Shown one piece after another: positions 24,961 through 34,548 of a stretch of DNA of 64,000 nucleotides. The position numbers and the translations under genes are program-made. The notes beneath the pieces are model-generated. The model saw nothing but the letters and a program-made list of their open reading frames with translations, was not told where the DNA came from and ran no database searches. Within the stretch, counting starts at the first letter, position 1, and each line of letters opens with the position of its first letter. The stretch is from an uncultured Bacilli bacterium. GTDB taxonomy: Bacteria > Bacillota_I > Bacilli_A > RF39 > UBA660. Location: the NCBI GenBank assembly GCA_934129885.1, contig CAKOWU010000002.1, positions 1-64,000 of the forward strand, read 5' to 3'.

Positions 24961-26865
24961 CTATCCCATAAATATTCTTACTGTTTCGCCTTCGTATATT
25001 CTTTCATTTGCTTTTGGAGACTGGTATGTTACTTTATCACCGGAGCCTTCAATATCTACTTTAAATTGTTTTAAAGTGCTGGCGGCTTCTTCTTTTGTGA
25101 GACCTTTAACGCTCGGAACAGTTGCATACTTTTTATCTGTGTAGTTATATTTCTTTTCTGTGCCTCCGGTGGGCTTTTTTATATTAAGGACGTCTATGGC
25201 ATCTGTCAATATTTCTTTGGCTATGGGTCCGGCGATGACACCACCATATTGGTTTACGCCTTTAGGATTATCTATGGCGACATATACAACTACTTTAGGG
25301 TTATCGGCTGGCAGAAATCCGATAAATGATAAGATATAGTTATTTACTAGGTATTTACCGTCACGGACTTTTTGAGCGGTACCGGTTTTACCCCCTACTC
25401 TATAACCGTCTATATAGGCTGTTCTACCGGTACCACTGCTGACGACGCTTTCTAAAGCATATCTTACTTTTTGACTAGTATCTTCGCTGATGACTTTACG
25501 GACTAGGGTTTTTTCGGTGTTTTTGATGACTGTGTTGGTTTCTGGTTCGTTTATACTTTTAACGATGTATGGTTTATACAGGTAACCCCCGTTTATAGCG
25601 GCACTTACGGCAGTGACTTGCTGGAGTGGGGTTACGGATACTCCTTGGCCAAAAGCAGTGGTGGCAAGTTCTACAGGACCTATTTGGGATTCTTTGAAGA
25701 GTATTCCTGATGATTCTCCATTTAGGTCTACACCGGTTTTAGAGCCAAAACCAAAATTTTTTATATATTTAAATAAGGTGGCTGCCCCAAGTTTTTGTCC
25801 TAGAACAACGAATCCGGGGTTACATGAGTTTTCGACTACCTGTAGAAAGGTTTCGGCACCATGGCCGCCATGTTTCCAGCAATGTAGGGTGGCGTTTTCT
25901 ACTTTGATACTGCCTGAATCATAATAGTGATCTTTATCTAGGTCTATTTTTTTCTCTTCTAGGGCAGCGGATAAGGTTATTATTTTAAAGGTCGATCCGG
26001 GTTCGTATGTGGCCCATATGGGGTAGTTTCTATTTATTTCTTCGGTTGTGTAGTTTTTATAGTTATTACTAGAGAAGTTAGGTCTTGATGACATGGCAAG
26101 TATTTCACCAGAGTTTGGGTCCATGACTAAGGCGATGGCCATGTCTGGGGAGTATTTGGTGACGGCATTATCAAGGGTTCTTTCTACTGATTCTTGCATG
26201 TCTTTATTTATGGTAAGGGTTAGGTTCATACCGTTTTGGGGTTTTTCATATACTTCTGATAGTTTTAATCTATTACCTTTGGCATCACTAAAGTATTTAA
26301 TAGCTCCGTCTTTGCCGGTTAGGTATTTATCATATTGTAATTCTAGTCCTGACAGTCCCTGGTTATCGATTCCAACGTATCCTAGGGTATGTGACATATA
26401 GGTGTCAAATGGGTAATATCTTTGGGATTCTTTTACAAGGTATATGCCTTCAATATTTAGGTTTTTGATTTTATCGGCAATCTCATAGGATAGCCTGCGA
26501 CCTTCTGGGTGAACTCTTTCAATTGAGGCTCTTTTATTTATGTGATTATACATGGCATCATATGATACGCCTAGAATGTTTGCGAGTTTCTCGGTGGCAT
26601 CTTTTTTATTTTTTATTTGATTTGGGATGACTACTAAGGATGTTGTGGTTATATTGTCGGCCATGATGACGCCGTTTCTATCGTAGATGATACCTCTATC
26701 GGCTTTGATTGGAAGATTTCTACTCCAGAGTGATGAGGCAAGTGAATTTAATTTTTTATAGTCAATTACCTCTATATAAAATACTTTAAATATTATGATT
26801 ATGAAAAAAGCAATTATAATTAAGAGTGCTATTTTAATTCTTTTATGAACGTTTTTGAAGAACAT
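24961..26865 (-). CDS. spoVD: Class B penicillin-binding protein with PASTA domain (SpoVD/FtsI-type)
   Basis: A 634-residue transpeptidase that cross-links peptidoglycan with its SEDS partner. One N-terminal membrane helix (about 11-31), a dimerisation domain (about 50-215), and the transpeptidase domain (about 240-575) with GSTFK (active Ser), SCN and GGKTGTAQK. A single C-terminal PASTA domain (about 583-634, TVPSVKGLTKEEAASTLKQF) is the layout of B. subtilis SpoVD. In this compact cluster it may be the only division PBP, so the ftsI name is equally possible. GGTGAT precedes the ATG. Confidence 0.92.
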   Translation of the reverse strand: MFFKNVHKRIKIALLIIIAFFIIIIFKVFYIEVIDYKKLNSLASSLWSRNLPIKADRGIIYDRNGVIMADNITTTSLVVIPNQIKNKKDATEKLANILGVSYDAMYNHINKRASIERVHPEGRRLSYEIADKIKNLNIEGIYLVKESQRYYPFDTYMSHTLGYVGIDNQGLSGLELQYDKYLTGKDGAIKYFSDAKGNRLKLSEVYEKPQNGMNLTLTINKDMQESVERTLDNAVTKYSPDMAIALVMDPNSGEILAMSSRPNFSSNNYKNYTTEEINRNYPIWATYEPGSTFKIITLSAALEEKKIDLDKDHYYDSGSIKVENATLHCWKHGGHGAETFLQVVENSCNPGFVVLGQKLGAATLFKYIKNFGFGSKTGVDLNGESSGILFKESQIGPVELATTAFGQGVSVTPLQQVTAVSAAINGGYLYKPYIVKSINEPETNTVIKNTEKTLVRKVISEDTSQKVRYALESVVSSGTGRTAYIDGYRVGGKTGTAQKVRDGKYLVNNYILSFIGFLPADNPKVVVYVAIDNPKGVNQYGGVIAGPIAKEILTDAIDVLNIKKPTGGTEKKYNYTDKKYATVPSVKGLTKEEAASTLKQFKVDIEGSGDKVTYQSPKANERIYEGETVRIFMG

Positions 26866-26882
26866 AGTATCACCATTTAAGT

Positions 26883-27240
26883 CTATGCAGCGGATATTAT
26901 TTTTAGATATAAAAAATACTTAAAAGAATTATCCATATACTTCAGTGTATTTCGACTTTTGCTAGTATTCATAATTGTAAGATCTAATATTAATAGTTTC
27001 AGCATCACATAATGTAATATATTTATATCAATTTCTTTATAATTAATAACATTACCAGTCATAATATCAATCATTAACTTTTATTAAATTTAGCATAATA
27101 ATTTATGTCATCTACGGTAATAGTATCTTCATTTATCTTTGTACTGTCTTCTTTGGTATATTACCCAATAAATGCATATCTTTAGTTGCCACTGGTAAAG
27201 TCCCTAACTTCTCGCTTTTTCTAACAGTTTTTTTCTTCTA
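26883..27240 (-). pseudogene. Degenerate coding remnants, origin unknown
   Basis: Protein-like stretches in shifting frames: KSEKLGTLPVATKDMHLLGN then a break, TKINEDTITVDDINYYAKFN ending in TAA, and directly after it a 63-residue frame (26883-27074) starting MIDIMTGNVINYKEIDINIL. The first two clearly belong to one interrupted gene. The 63-residue frame has no good ribosome site and may be another stump. I know no family for either. Nothing is seen in 27241-27357. Confidence 0.4.
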
Positions 27241-27357
27241 TTTTATGAAAATAAGGAGACTCTACCCAAACGTTAATAGAATTCCACTTACATAACAAGC
27301 ATGATAATCTATAAATTATTTAAGGTAGTGTAAATATTTTGATAAAGGTTCTAAGGC

Positions 27358-27389
27358 AAAAAAAGACTTAAGACATTTTATCTTAAATC
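27358..27389 (-). terminator. Terminator after the cadherin-like gene
   Basis: Minus strand: GATTTAAGA / TCTTAAGTC stem (one G-T pair), 7-nt loop, then a run of seven T. Confidence 0.8.
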
Positions 27390-27394
27390 TAATA

Positions 27395-28699
27395 TTATTT
27401 ATTTAGAACTTTTGGTATTTTGCGCTTTTTTCGATAAGACATTATTTGGATAAATTTTATTAATATTATTATTAGTGCGACTGCGATAAACATAAAGATT
27501 ATTATTTCAAAGGTAGTAATTGTATCTTCAAATTCTTTTATCTCATTCTTATCATATAGCTGAAGTGTTTGCTCTGTCTGTTCATACTTATATATATTTT
27601 TCTTACCATTTTGAATATTTATTCCATATATTAAAGCATATGCATTATCTTTTTGCTTTTTATAAACATCTACGCTTATATCATTTATTTTTATTTGATA
27701 TTTTTTATAGTTATCCGGTACTTTACTCTTAGGCATTTTAAGATAAACTATTTGGCTTTTACCAGTTTCAAAATAAATAAATGGGGTATATATAAATTTT
27801 TTGTTATTATTTTTAAATGACTGAAATCTATATAATTTTATATTACCTTTAGAATCTTGAAGTGCTAGTAAAACATAATTTATTTTATCTATTCTATAAG
27901 CAGGGACTTCAGTATCATTAATAGTTAAAGTTATATCTTCATGTTCTACTAGAAGCTCTGGCATTTTTTCTTTATCCTTTATAATATTATATGATTTTCC
28001 ATTTACTTTTACGGTTACAGGTTTTTCGTCTACTGTTACTGTCAAAGTATAAGTTTTTGTTATTCCTTTAGAAGATGTAGTTATCTCAAATTTGTTTTCG
28101 CCTGTTTTAACTTCTTTTTCACCAGTTCCATTTATATTTACATTTCCATTAGAAGCCTCAGCATTTATCTTAATTTTTGATACATCATTACCTAAAAGCA
28201 AAGTATATTCTGTTACTGAGGGATCAAAAGTAGGAGTTAAATCATAACCCTCTACTGATAATGATTTTAAAGATACATCTACTGATTCTTGTTTTGCCTG
28301 TTTAGTATTTTCGTTGTTTGAAACGGCATTTGATACACTAACTGTTCTTGTACCAGACACATTATTGTTAGTACCATCCGCAGACGTAACGTCCCCACTT
28401 AATGAAATAGTTATATTACCTGTTCCTGTTGCTTTGCAGGTAACTGATACTGTTTTAGAAATGTTATCTGCATTAGCGGAAGAATCAGCTGCGGAAGTGT
28501 TACAGCCAGATACTGGACCAGATGCACTTATTTTAATGTTCCAAGCCGCAACACCTGATAAATTTGCATTTGCAGTAAAAGACTTGCCAACTGTTACTGA
28601 TGAACTGCTAACAGAAAGCGAAGCCCCACCAGCACTTGCACTCATACTAAAGCCTATAAAGACAATAAATGTAAATATTATATAATTTAATTTCTTCAT
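27395..28699 (-). CDS. Surface-anchored protein with cadherin-like beta-sandwich domain
   Basis: A 434-residue protein exported by a signal peptide (1-23, ending SASA) and held by a C-terminal membrane helix (about 395-418) with a basic tail. Residues 25-125 form a Ser/Val-rich beta domain with SxxSVTVGKSFTANANLSG, resembling Ig-like or cohesin-like folds. Residues about 145-225 are a cadherin-like beta-sandwich (LKSLSVEGYDLTPTFDPSVT then YTLTVTVDEKP). The rest is unassigned. The gene lies 14 bp downstream of the dockerin glucosaminidase, so the pair may cooperate at the wall; a cohesin role for the first domain is only a guess. Confidence 0.8.
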   Translation of the reverse strand: MKKLNYIIFTFIVFIGFSMSASAGGASLSVSSSSVTVGKSFTANANLSGVAAWNIKISASGPVSGCNTSAADSSANADNISKTVSVTCKATGTGNITISLSGDVTSADGTNNNVSGTRTVSVSNAVSNNENTKQAKQESVDVSLKSLSVEGYDLTPTFDPSVTEYTLLLGNDVSKIKINAEASNGNVNINGTGEKEVKTGENKFEITTSSKGITKTYTLTVTVDEKPVTVKVNGKSYNIIKDKEKMPELLVEHEDITLTINDTEVPAYRIDKINYVLLALQDSKGNIKLYRFQSFKNNNKKFIYTPFIYFETGKSQIVYLKMPKSKVPDNYKKYQIKINDISVDVYKKQKDNAYALIYGINIQNGKKNIYKYEQTEQTLQLYDKNEIKEFEDTITTFEIIIFMFIAVALIIILIKFIQIMSYRKKRKIPKVLNK

Positions 28700-28713
28700 G
28701 CTATCACCCTATC

Positions 28714-30024
28714 TTAAGATATTTTGTAAGTTCCTATTAGGTGTTGTCTAATTCTAAGTAAATCACTTGAATTTAGTTTATTATCACGATTAACGTCGGC
28801 CGATTTAAAGCGAGTTCCCTCTAAGGTTCTACTGCCAATCAAGTGCTGTCTTACCATTAATAAATCAGCAGAATTGATTACACCATCCCCATTTACATCT
28901 CCAAGTTTATAGTTACTTACGGCGTTGTTATTGTTTTGACTATTATTATTTGCATTGTTATTATTATTTGCATTGTTATTTGTATTATTATTATTTGTAT
29001 TGTTTGAAGTATTTGGAGCACCTGTATATATTGGAATATAGAATATATATCTATTATTTTGATAACCCGCTACTGAAGAATAAGAACTATATGTTGTTTC
29101 GGATTCTGACGTCGGTGCTGCGATATTTTGCATATATTGATGATTACCTAACATAGGTCCATATACATCCCATTTTTGTAAATAGTTAGTCATTTGACCC
29201 TTTACATTATAAGTATCATTAATTCCAACATATTCTTTATAAATAAATTTAGTTCCACCTGTTATGGCTAAATATGGGGTAGTCCAGCCTTCTGCTTTAG
29301 CTTTTTTTAGACCACTTTCTATTGTCGAAGCATTTGTATTACCAGAAGCTGCGATATTGAAATAGTTATAAAGGCCTTCATAACCTTTATATTTGCCAGA
29401 AATTAAATCACTAGTACCTTTACTTCCCTGTTCTTGTCTCAAACGTGACGCAATCATATATGCACTTACATTATTATTTTTTGAAGCTTCTAATATAACT
29501 TTAGCGTACGTTTTATCAGAACCAGGACACTTAGTATTTGCCATAAAAGTATTTTTTAGTATTCTCTCTACGCCTTGCTCTGTTTGATAATCATGATAGA
29601 ATAAGGATTCAAACTGAAAGATATGTTTTTCGTTTAAAAAATTATATGGATTTAAATAATATTGTACGGCCTTTTCTGTGGCTTGATACCAAGATGTATC
29701 ATATTTACCAGCTTTAAAAGAAGCATCTGCGGTATAATATACTAAACTTTTATTTGAAACCATCTCTGCGGACATCATAGAATTCCATGAAACATTAACT
29801 TCTTTATATTTTTTCCAGTCAAAGAATTCTGTTTGTGCCACAAATATAGAATTTGGATACTTTTGATGTAACTGTTTTATTTTATTCTGATACTCTGCCG
29901 GAAATTTAGATAATTCACTTTCATATGTTCCAACCGTTGCGTCAGAGTATACTGCCTTTACATTTGTAGTAATAGTAAGCGATACCATAATTATTAAAGT
30001 TAATAATATGCTCCTTAATTTCAT
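28714..30024 (-). CDS. Secreted glucosaminidase-like wall hydrolase with dockerin
   Basis: A 436-residue secreted protein: signal peptide (1-23), a helical region, then a glucosaminidase-type domain (about 165-300: [41 protein letters not shown]). That domain cuts the glycan strand in other bacteria. An Asn-rich low-complexity linker (about 325-365) follows, then a type I dockerin (about 372-432) with two Ca-binding units [21 protein letters not shown] and [20 protein letters not shown]. The dockerin implies a cohesin partner, perhaps the product of the next gene. GGTGG lies upstream of the ATG. Confidence 0.85.
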   Translation of the reverse strand: MKLRSILLTLIIMVSLTITTNVKAVYSDATVGTYESELSKFPAEYQNKIKQLHQKYPNSIFVAQTEFFDWKKYKEVNVSWNSMMSAEMVSNKSLVYYTADASFKAGKYDTSWYQATEKAVQYYLNPYNFLNEKHIFQFESLFYHDYQTEQGVERILKNTFMANTKCPGSDKTYAKVILEASKNNNVSAYMIASRLRQEQGSKGTSDLISGKYKGYEGLYNYFNIAASGNTNASTIESGLKKAKAEGWTTPYLAITGGTKFIYKEYVGINDTYNVKGQMTNYLQKWDVYGPMLGNHQYMQNIAAPTSESETTYSSYSSVAGYQNNRYIFYIPIYTGAPNTSNNTNNNNTNNNANNNNNANNNSQNNNNAVSNYKLGDVNGDGVINSADLLMVRQHLIGSRTLEGTRFKSADVNRDNKLNSSDLLRIRQHLIGTYKIS

Positions 30025-30123
30025 ATATTACCACCTCCACATTTTATACCATTATTATAACATACCTAAAAACAATATTTGACATAAAAGTCTAATTATT
30101 AAAATACGGTTTACAATACTATA

Positions 30124-30149
30124 CAAAAAGAGACTATCTTTCTAGTCCC
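30124..30149 (-). terminator. Terminator after trpS
   Basis: Minus strand: GGGACTA / TAGTCTC stem with a 6-nt loop, then five T. The spacer 30025-30229 shows nothing else. Confidence 0.7.
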
Positions 30150-30229
30150 ATTTTGTGTTTCATTAAAATAGATTTTCTTTTGACTATTTTTCTAGTTTTA
30201 GTTATACCATGTCTAATATTCCTTTGCAC

Positions 30230-31318
30230 TTATTTTGAATATTTATCTATTTGCTGATTAATCAAATTCAAATCATCAAAATAGTTTATTCCCATTGCAT
30301 TTTTAACTTGTTCCATTTTTTCACCAGCTTTTTTCTCTGCTTTTTCGCTTCCCTTTTGTAAAATTTTATAAACGCCAGGAATATCGTTTTCGTATTGCTT
30401 TCTTCTATTTCTTATAGGTTCAAGTTCTTCTTGCAAAATATTATTCAAAAATCTTTTTATTTTTACATCACCAAGCCCCCCACGTTCATAATGGGCTTTT
30501 AATTCATCTAAATTTTGATAGTCTGGTAAATATTTTTTAAAATGCCCATCCTTGCAAAAAGCATCTAAATAAATAAATACTGGATTGTTTTTAGTATCAC
30601 CAGGATCGTCTATTTTTAAATGATTAGGATCCGTAAACATTCCCATAACTTTTTTTTCTATTACTTCTGGCTCATCTGACAAATAAATACAATTACCGAG
30701 AGACTTGCTCATCTTTGCTTTTCCGTCAAGTCCTGGCAGCCTAGAACAGATATCATTTTCAGGTATTAACTCATGTGGTTCTATCAAAACATCCCCATAT
30801 AAATTATTAAATGTTCTAACAATTTCTCTAGTCTGTTCTATCATTGGTAATTGATCACTACCAACAGGTACAATATTTGCATCAAATGCTGTTATATCAG
30901 CAGCCTGACTTACTGGATATGTAAGAAATCCTGTCGGAATACTTTTGTCAAATCCTCTCATTTTTATTTCTTCCTTAATTGTAGGATTTCTTTGTAATCT
31001 TGATAATGTAACAAGGTTTAAATAATAAAACGTTAACTCACATAATTCAGGAACTTGAGACTGAACAAATATTGTTACCTTTGAAGGATCAAGTCCACAA
31101 GCCAAATAATCTAAAGCAACCTCTATAATATTTTGTCTTACTTTTTCCAAATTGTAAGCATTATCAGTTATTGCCTGCGAATCAGCAATTTCAATAAAAA
31201 TTTCATCAAATTCGCCAGAATTTTGAAGTTCAACTCTCCTTTTCAATGAGCCAACATAATGACCTAAATGCAATTTACCAGTAGGTCTATCTCCAGTTAA
31301 AATTATTTTTTTACTCAT
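30230..31318 (-). CDS. trpS: Tryptophanyl-tRNA synthetase
   Basis: A 362-residue class I synthetase that charges tRNA-Trp in the cytoplasm. The HIGH-type motif is PTGKLHLGHYVG, and KMSKSLGN follows at about residue 200. The middle part (GSDQLPMIEQTREI) binds tryptophan and the dimer interface. Length is normal to slightly long, with an unusual C-terminal extension (about 320-362). I chose ATG 31318 because AAGGAG lies 10 bp upstream; the frame could start three codons earlier. No T-box motif is seen upstream. Confidence 0.95.
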   Translation of the reverse strand: MSKKIILTGDRPTGKLHLGHYVGSLKRRVELQNSGEFDEIFIEIADSQAITDNAYNLEKVRQNIIEVALDYLACGLDPSKVTIFVQSQVPELCELTFYYLNLVTLSRLQRNPTIKEEIKMRGFDKSIPTGFLTYPVSQAADITAFDANIVPVGSDQLPMIEQTREIVRTFNNLYGDVLIEPHELIPENDICSRLPGLDGKAKMSKSLGNCIYLSDEPEVIEKKVMGMFTDPNHLKIDDPGDTKNNPVFIYLDAFCKDGHFKKYLPDYQNLDELKAHYERGGLGDVKIKRFLNNILQEELEPIRNRRKQYENDIPGVYKILQKGSEKAEKKAGEKMEQVKNAMGINYFDDLNLINQQIDKYSK

Positions 31319-31449
31319 GATAAACATCTCCTTTTTTAATAATTAATATCTATTTTAAATTATATAAAAATACTTAATTAACATATTCCTTAATATTATC
31401 TAAAATTGATAAAAAGTCTGACAGTGTCCTTTATGAAAATCACCATCAT

Positions 31450-32040
31450 TAATCAATCGTAACCGTTGGGATTTTTTCATTTTTATAGATGGTTTTATCA
31501 GTAAATTTTTTGGGTTTGTATGTACAAATCTCTTTTCTCTGTAAAACTAATCTCCCAAAACAATTATAATATACAGTTCCACCAAAGTCAATTGATTTAC
31601 TAAGGGACACAGGTTAAAAACATGAAATAAATTTTAAAAGGTGATTTAGCCATATATTTCAATGGTAAACTGCCTTTTTTCTTCGGTTTCTTTCTTTTCT
31701 CTTTTTCCATTCCTAGATAAATTTATACTGTCCCAAATTTGATAATTATGACAGTACATGATACATTACTAACTGATAACGAGTTATTGGGGGCTGATGA
31801 AGATACCCATTGTCCATTAACTCGTTTGATGATGTCACACGAGTGGTAGAAAATGTTTTTTGCATTCAAGCCAACTGGTGACATCTTTTTTTGTTTGCAA
31901 TATACCATATAATTTTTTCTGCTTTTTACATTATGGTATCGTCCGAGCCATAATCTATTGGAGTTCTTTTTTTTCTATTTGACGTAATATTATTTCCAAC
32001 GGTTTCAATAGTAACTCCTTAAGTTTCTTCTTTTCCTATA
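31450..32040 (-). pseudogene. Scattered coding debris between pheT and trpS
   Basis: No intact gene. Protein-like pieces occur in several frames: a C-terminal piece (31455-31600) with GGTVYYNCFGRLVLQRKEIC then YKPKKFTDKTIYKNEKIPTV before TAA, a 61-codon frame (31723-31908) without a good ribosome site, and a stretch near 31925-32040 with AFGGIGKEET and TVGNNITSNRKKRTPIDYG. The pieces may come from one large lost gene. Family unknown. Confidence 0.4.
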
Positions 32041-32147
32041 CCTCCAAAGGCATTGTATAATTTACTTATTACTTTTTCAGCCTTATTTTCCTAAGATTAT
32101 AAATATATACTTCACAACATATAACTCATAGACAACCTTTATATCAT

Positions 32148-32174
32148 TAAAAAATGCACCTAAATGCATTTTTT
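32148..32174 (-). terminator. Terminator after pheST
   Basis: Minus strand: AAAATGCA / TGCATTTT stem with a 6-nt loop and a T tract, directly after the pheT stop. Confidence 0.85.
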
Positions 32175-34547
32175 CTATTTATCACGTAATCTAGCGTTAA
32201 GTTTATCACATACATCTTTAATAATCTTATCAAACACCTCTGTTACCTCTTCTTCAGTAAGCGTTCTATTTTCATTACCAAAAGTCAAAGAGTATGCGAT
32301 AGATTTCTCATTTTCTCCTACCTTATCACCGGTGTATAAATCAAATACTCTTATATTCTTAAGTAACCTACCACCAGATTTCTTAATAATAGTCTCAATT
32401 TCTTCTGACGTAATATTCTTTGTTACCGCAAAAGCCATATCCTTAACAATAGATGGATACTTGCTAGCCTCTTTATATTTAATAGGTTTTACTGCTACCA
32501 TAAGAGCATTTAACGATAATTCGGCCACATATACATCATCTTTAAGTATCTTAGGATGAACTCTACCAATTATTCCAATAGATTTACCATCAAGTAATAC
32601 TCTTGCACCTATTCCAGGATGTAATGAATTAATATTTTCTTTTACAAAAGAATATCTATTTTTAAAGCCTAAATAATTAAGTAAGTTCTCAAGAACTCCC
32701 TTAATCAAATAAAAGTCTGTTTTAATCCTGTTAGTGCCAAAATTAGAAGTTAAATAGTCTCCCTCCATAAGTATAGCAATTTTGCTTTCTTCCTTATAAT
32801 TGATATCGTAAGTTTTACCAATTTCATAAACATTAATATTTTCTACTTTCCTTTTCTTGTTGTAATTATAAACATTAATCAAAGATGGAATTAAACTAGT
32901 TCTAATAACACTTTTATCAATACTCATTGGATTTGGAAGTGATAACTGCGTCTTATCATCATAATTAAATAATGCAGACTCCTTAGGGGATACAAGCGTA
33001 TAAGTACGGCATTCATTTAAGCCAAGTGTCATTAATCTTTTAGCAATAATTTTTTTATACTTAACATCCCCCTTATACTCCCCTCTTTTAATAGGGCAAA
33101 CAGGTAGTGTAGATTTCAAATTATTGTATCCATATAATCTTCCAACTTCTTCAGCAATATCATTAACATTAGGATCAATATCAAGTCTTCTAAATGGGAT
33201 AGTAGCCTTAAATAAATCACCATCTTTAGTATAATCAAAGTCTAACCTTCCAAGTTCAACTTTTACATCATCATCGGTCATATTAAGGCCAAGTAACTCA
33301 TTAATTTCACTAGTTTTAAATTTTACTACTTTAGGTGTCTTATCAATCTTATCATGTACTACAGTACCGCTTAAAACTTTCGCTGACGCATACTTTTCAA
33401 GTAAGTAGCACGCTCTATCTATAGCCATATTTGTATATTCAAAAGATAATCCCTTACCATACCTAATAGAGGCCTCGCTCTTTAAATCAAGCCTAGAGGC
33501 TGTATAACGAATACTTACGCTATCAAATATTGCACTTTCAATAAGAATATTTTTAGTCTCACTAGTAACTTCAGTATCAAGGCCACCCATAACACCAGCG
33601 ACACATACGGCCTTATCGCCATCAGTAATAATAATATCATCACTGGACAAAGTTCTTTCTACTGAGTCTAAAGTAACTATTTTCTCACCCTTTAAAGCAT
33701 CACGCACTACAACTTTATCTCCTAAAGCGTCCTTATCAAAGAAATGTAATGGCTGTCCGTATTCAAGCATAACATAATTAGAAATATCAACAACGTTATT
33801 AATACTTCTCATACCATAATCTTGCAGTCTTCTTTTAATAAATTCAGGACTTTCTCCTATCTTAACATCCGTAACCATACGTGCTAGGTAATAAGGACAT
33901 TTATTAGTATCTACCCTTAAACTAAAATGATTGTTTATGTCATCAGAAACAGTATGAAAATCACTTTTAGGCAAAGTAACCTTTCTATTTAAAATAGCTG
34001 CGATTTCATAAGCAAAACCGATATGGTAGTAGCAGTCATTATTACGGTGCTTATGAATATCAAGTTCATATAAAGTCGTATCTTTACCAAGTGTGCTCAT
34101 CGCATCTGACCCTACTTTTGCGTTCTCACTTACAATATATATACCCTTATTATAAGTTTCGTCAGTTTTTTCTTCTAAACCAATTTCAAATAAAGCACAT
34201 ATCATCCCATTAGATTCTACTCCTCTTATTTTACTTTTTTTAATTTCAAACCCACCAGGAAGTACCGCACCAGGAAGTGCTACAATAACTTTTATACCAT
34301 CTTTTACATTAGAGGCCCCACATACTATTTGAATCGTTTTTTCTCCAATATTTACCTCACATATATTTAAATGATCAGAATCTGGATGCTTTTTGCATTT
34401 TAAAACCTCACCAATAACTAAATTATCAATATGATTACTAATAACAGCCTCAATATTAATACCTGCCTTTTTTATTTTTTCTGCGAGTTCATATAAATTT
34501 TCATCACTTATATCTATATAATCTTTAACCCATTCTAAACTAATCAT
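32175..34547 (-). CDS. pheT: Phenylalanyl-tRNA synthetase beta subunit
   Basis: A 790-residue subunit of the PheS2PheT2 enzyme. Order: N-terminal tRNA-binding OB fold (about 38-150, HPDSDHLNICEVN), B3/B4 editing domain (about 200-390, hydrolyses Tyr-tRNA-Phe), B5 domain, inactive catalytic-like core, and a C-terminal anticodon-binding (ferredoxin-like) domain (YPSIVKDMAF...TLTEEEV). Length is usual for the bacterial form. ATG 34547 follows the pheS stop by one base, with AAGGAAC upstream. Confidence 0.95.
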   Translation of the reverse strand: MISLEWVKDYIDISDENLYELAEKIKKAGINIEAVISNHIDNLVIGEVLKCKKHPDSDHLNICEVNIGEKTIQIVCGASNVKDGIKVIVALPGAVLPGGFEIKKSKIRGVESNGMICALFEIGLEEKTDETYNKGIYIVSENAKVGSDAMSTLGKDTTLYELDIHKHRNNDCYYHIGFAYEIAAILNRKVTLPKSDFHTVSDDINNHFSLRVDTNKCPYYLARMVTDVKIGESPEFIKRRLQDYGMRSINNVVDISNYVMLEYGQPLHFFDKDALGDKVVVRDALKGEKIVTLDSVERTLSSDDIIITDGDKAVCVAGVMGGLDTEVTSETKNILIESAIFDSVSIRYTASRLDLKSEASIRYGKGLSFEYTNMAIDRACYLLEKYASAKVLSGTVVHDKIDKTPKVVKFKTSEINELLGLNMTDDDVKVELGRLDFDYTKDGDLFKATIPFRRLDIDPNVNDIAEEVGRLYGYNNLKSTLPVCPIKRGEYKGDVKYKKIIAKRLMTLGLNECRTYTLVSPKESALFNYDDKTQLSLPNPMSIDKSVIRTSLIPSLINVYNYNKKRKVENINVYEIGKTYDINYKEESKIAILMEGDYLTSNFGTNRIKTDFYLIKGVLENLLNYLGFKNRYSFVKENINSLHPGIGARVLLDGKSIGIIGRVHPKILKDDVYVAELSLNALMVAVKPIKYKEASKYPSIVKDMAFAVTKNITSEEIETIIKKSGGRLLKNIRVFDLYTGDKVGENEKSIAYSLTFGNENRTLTEEEVTEVFDKIIKDVCDKLNARLRDK

Positions 34548-34548
34548 A

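Noticed and set aside
26883..27074. 63-residue frame as a real gene
   Set aside because: It follows directly on an interrupted coding remnant, has no convincing ribosome site, and shows no recognisable pattern; kept only as part of a degenerate region.
31328..31450. A T-box leader for trpS
   Set aside because: No GGTACC-type T-box core or specifier loop was found upstream of trpS, unlike pheS and serS.
31723..31908. 61-residue frame as a real gene
   Set aside because: It lies in multi-frame debris, with similar pieces in other frames on both sides and no ribosome site.
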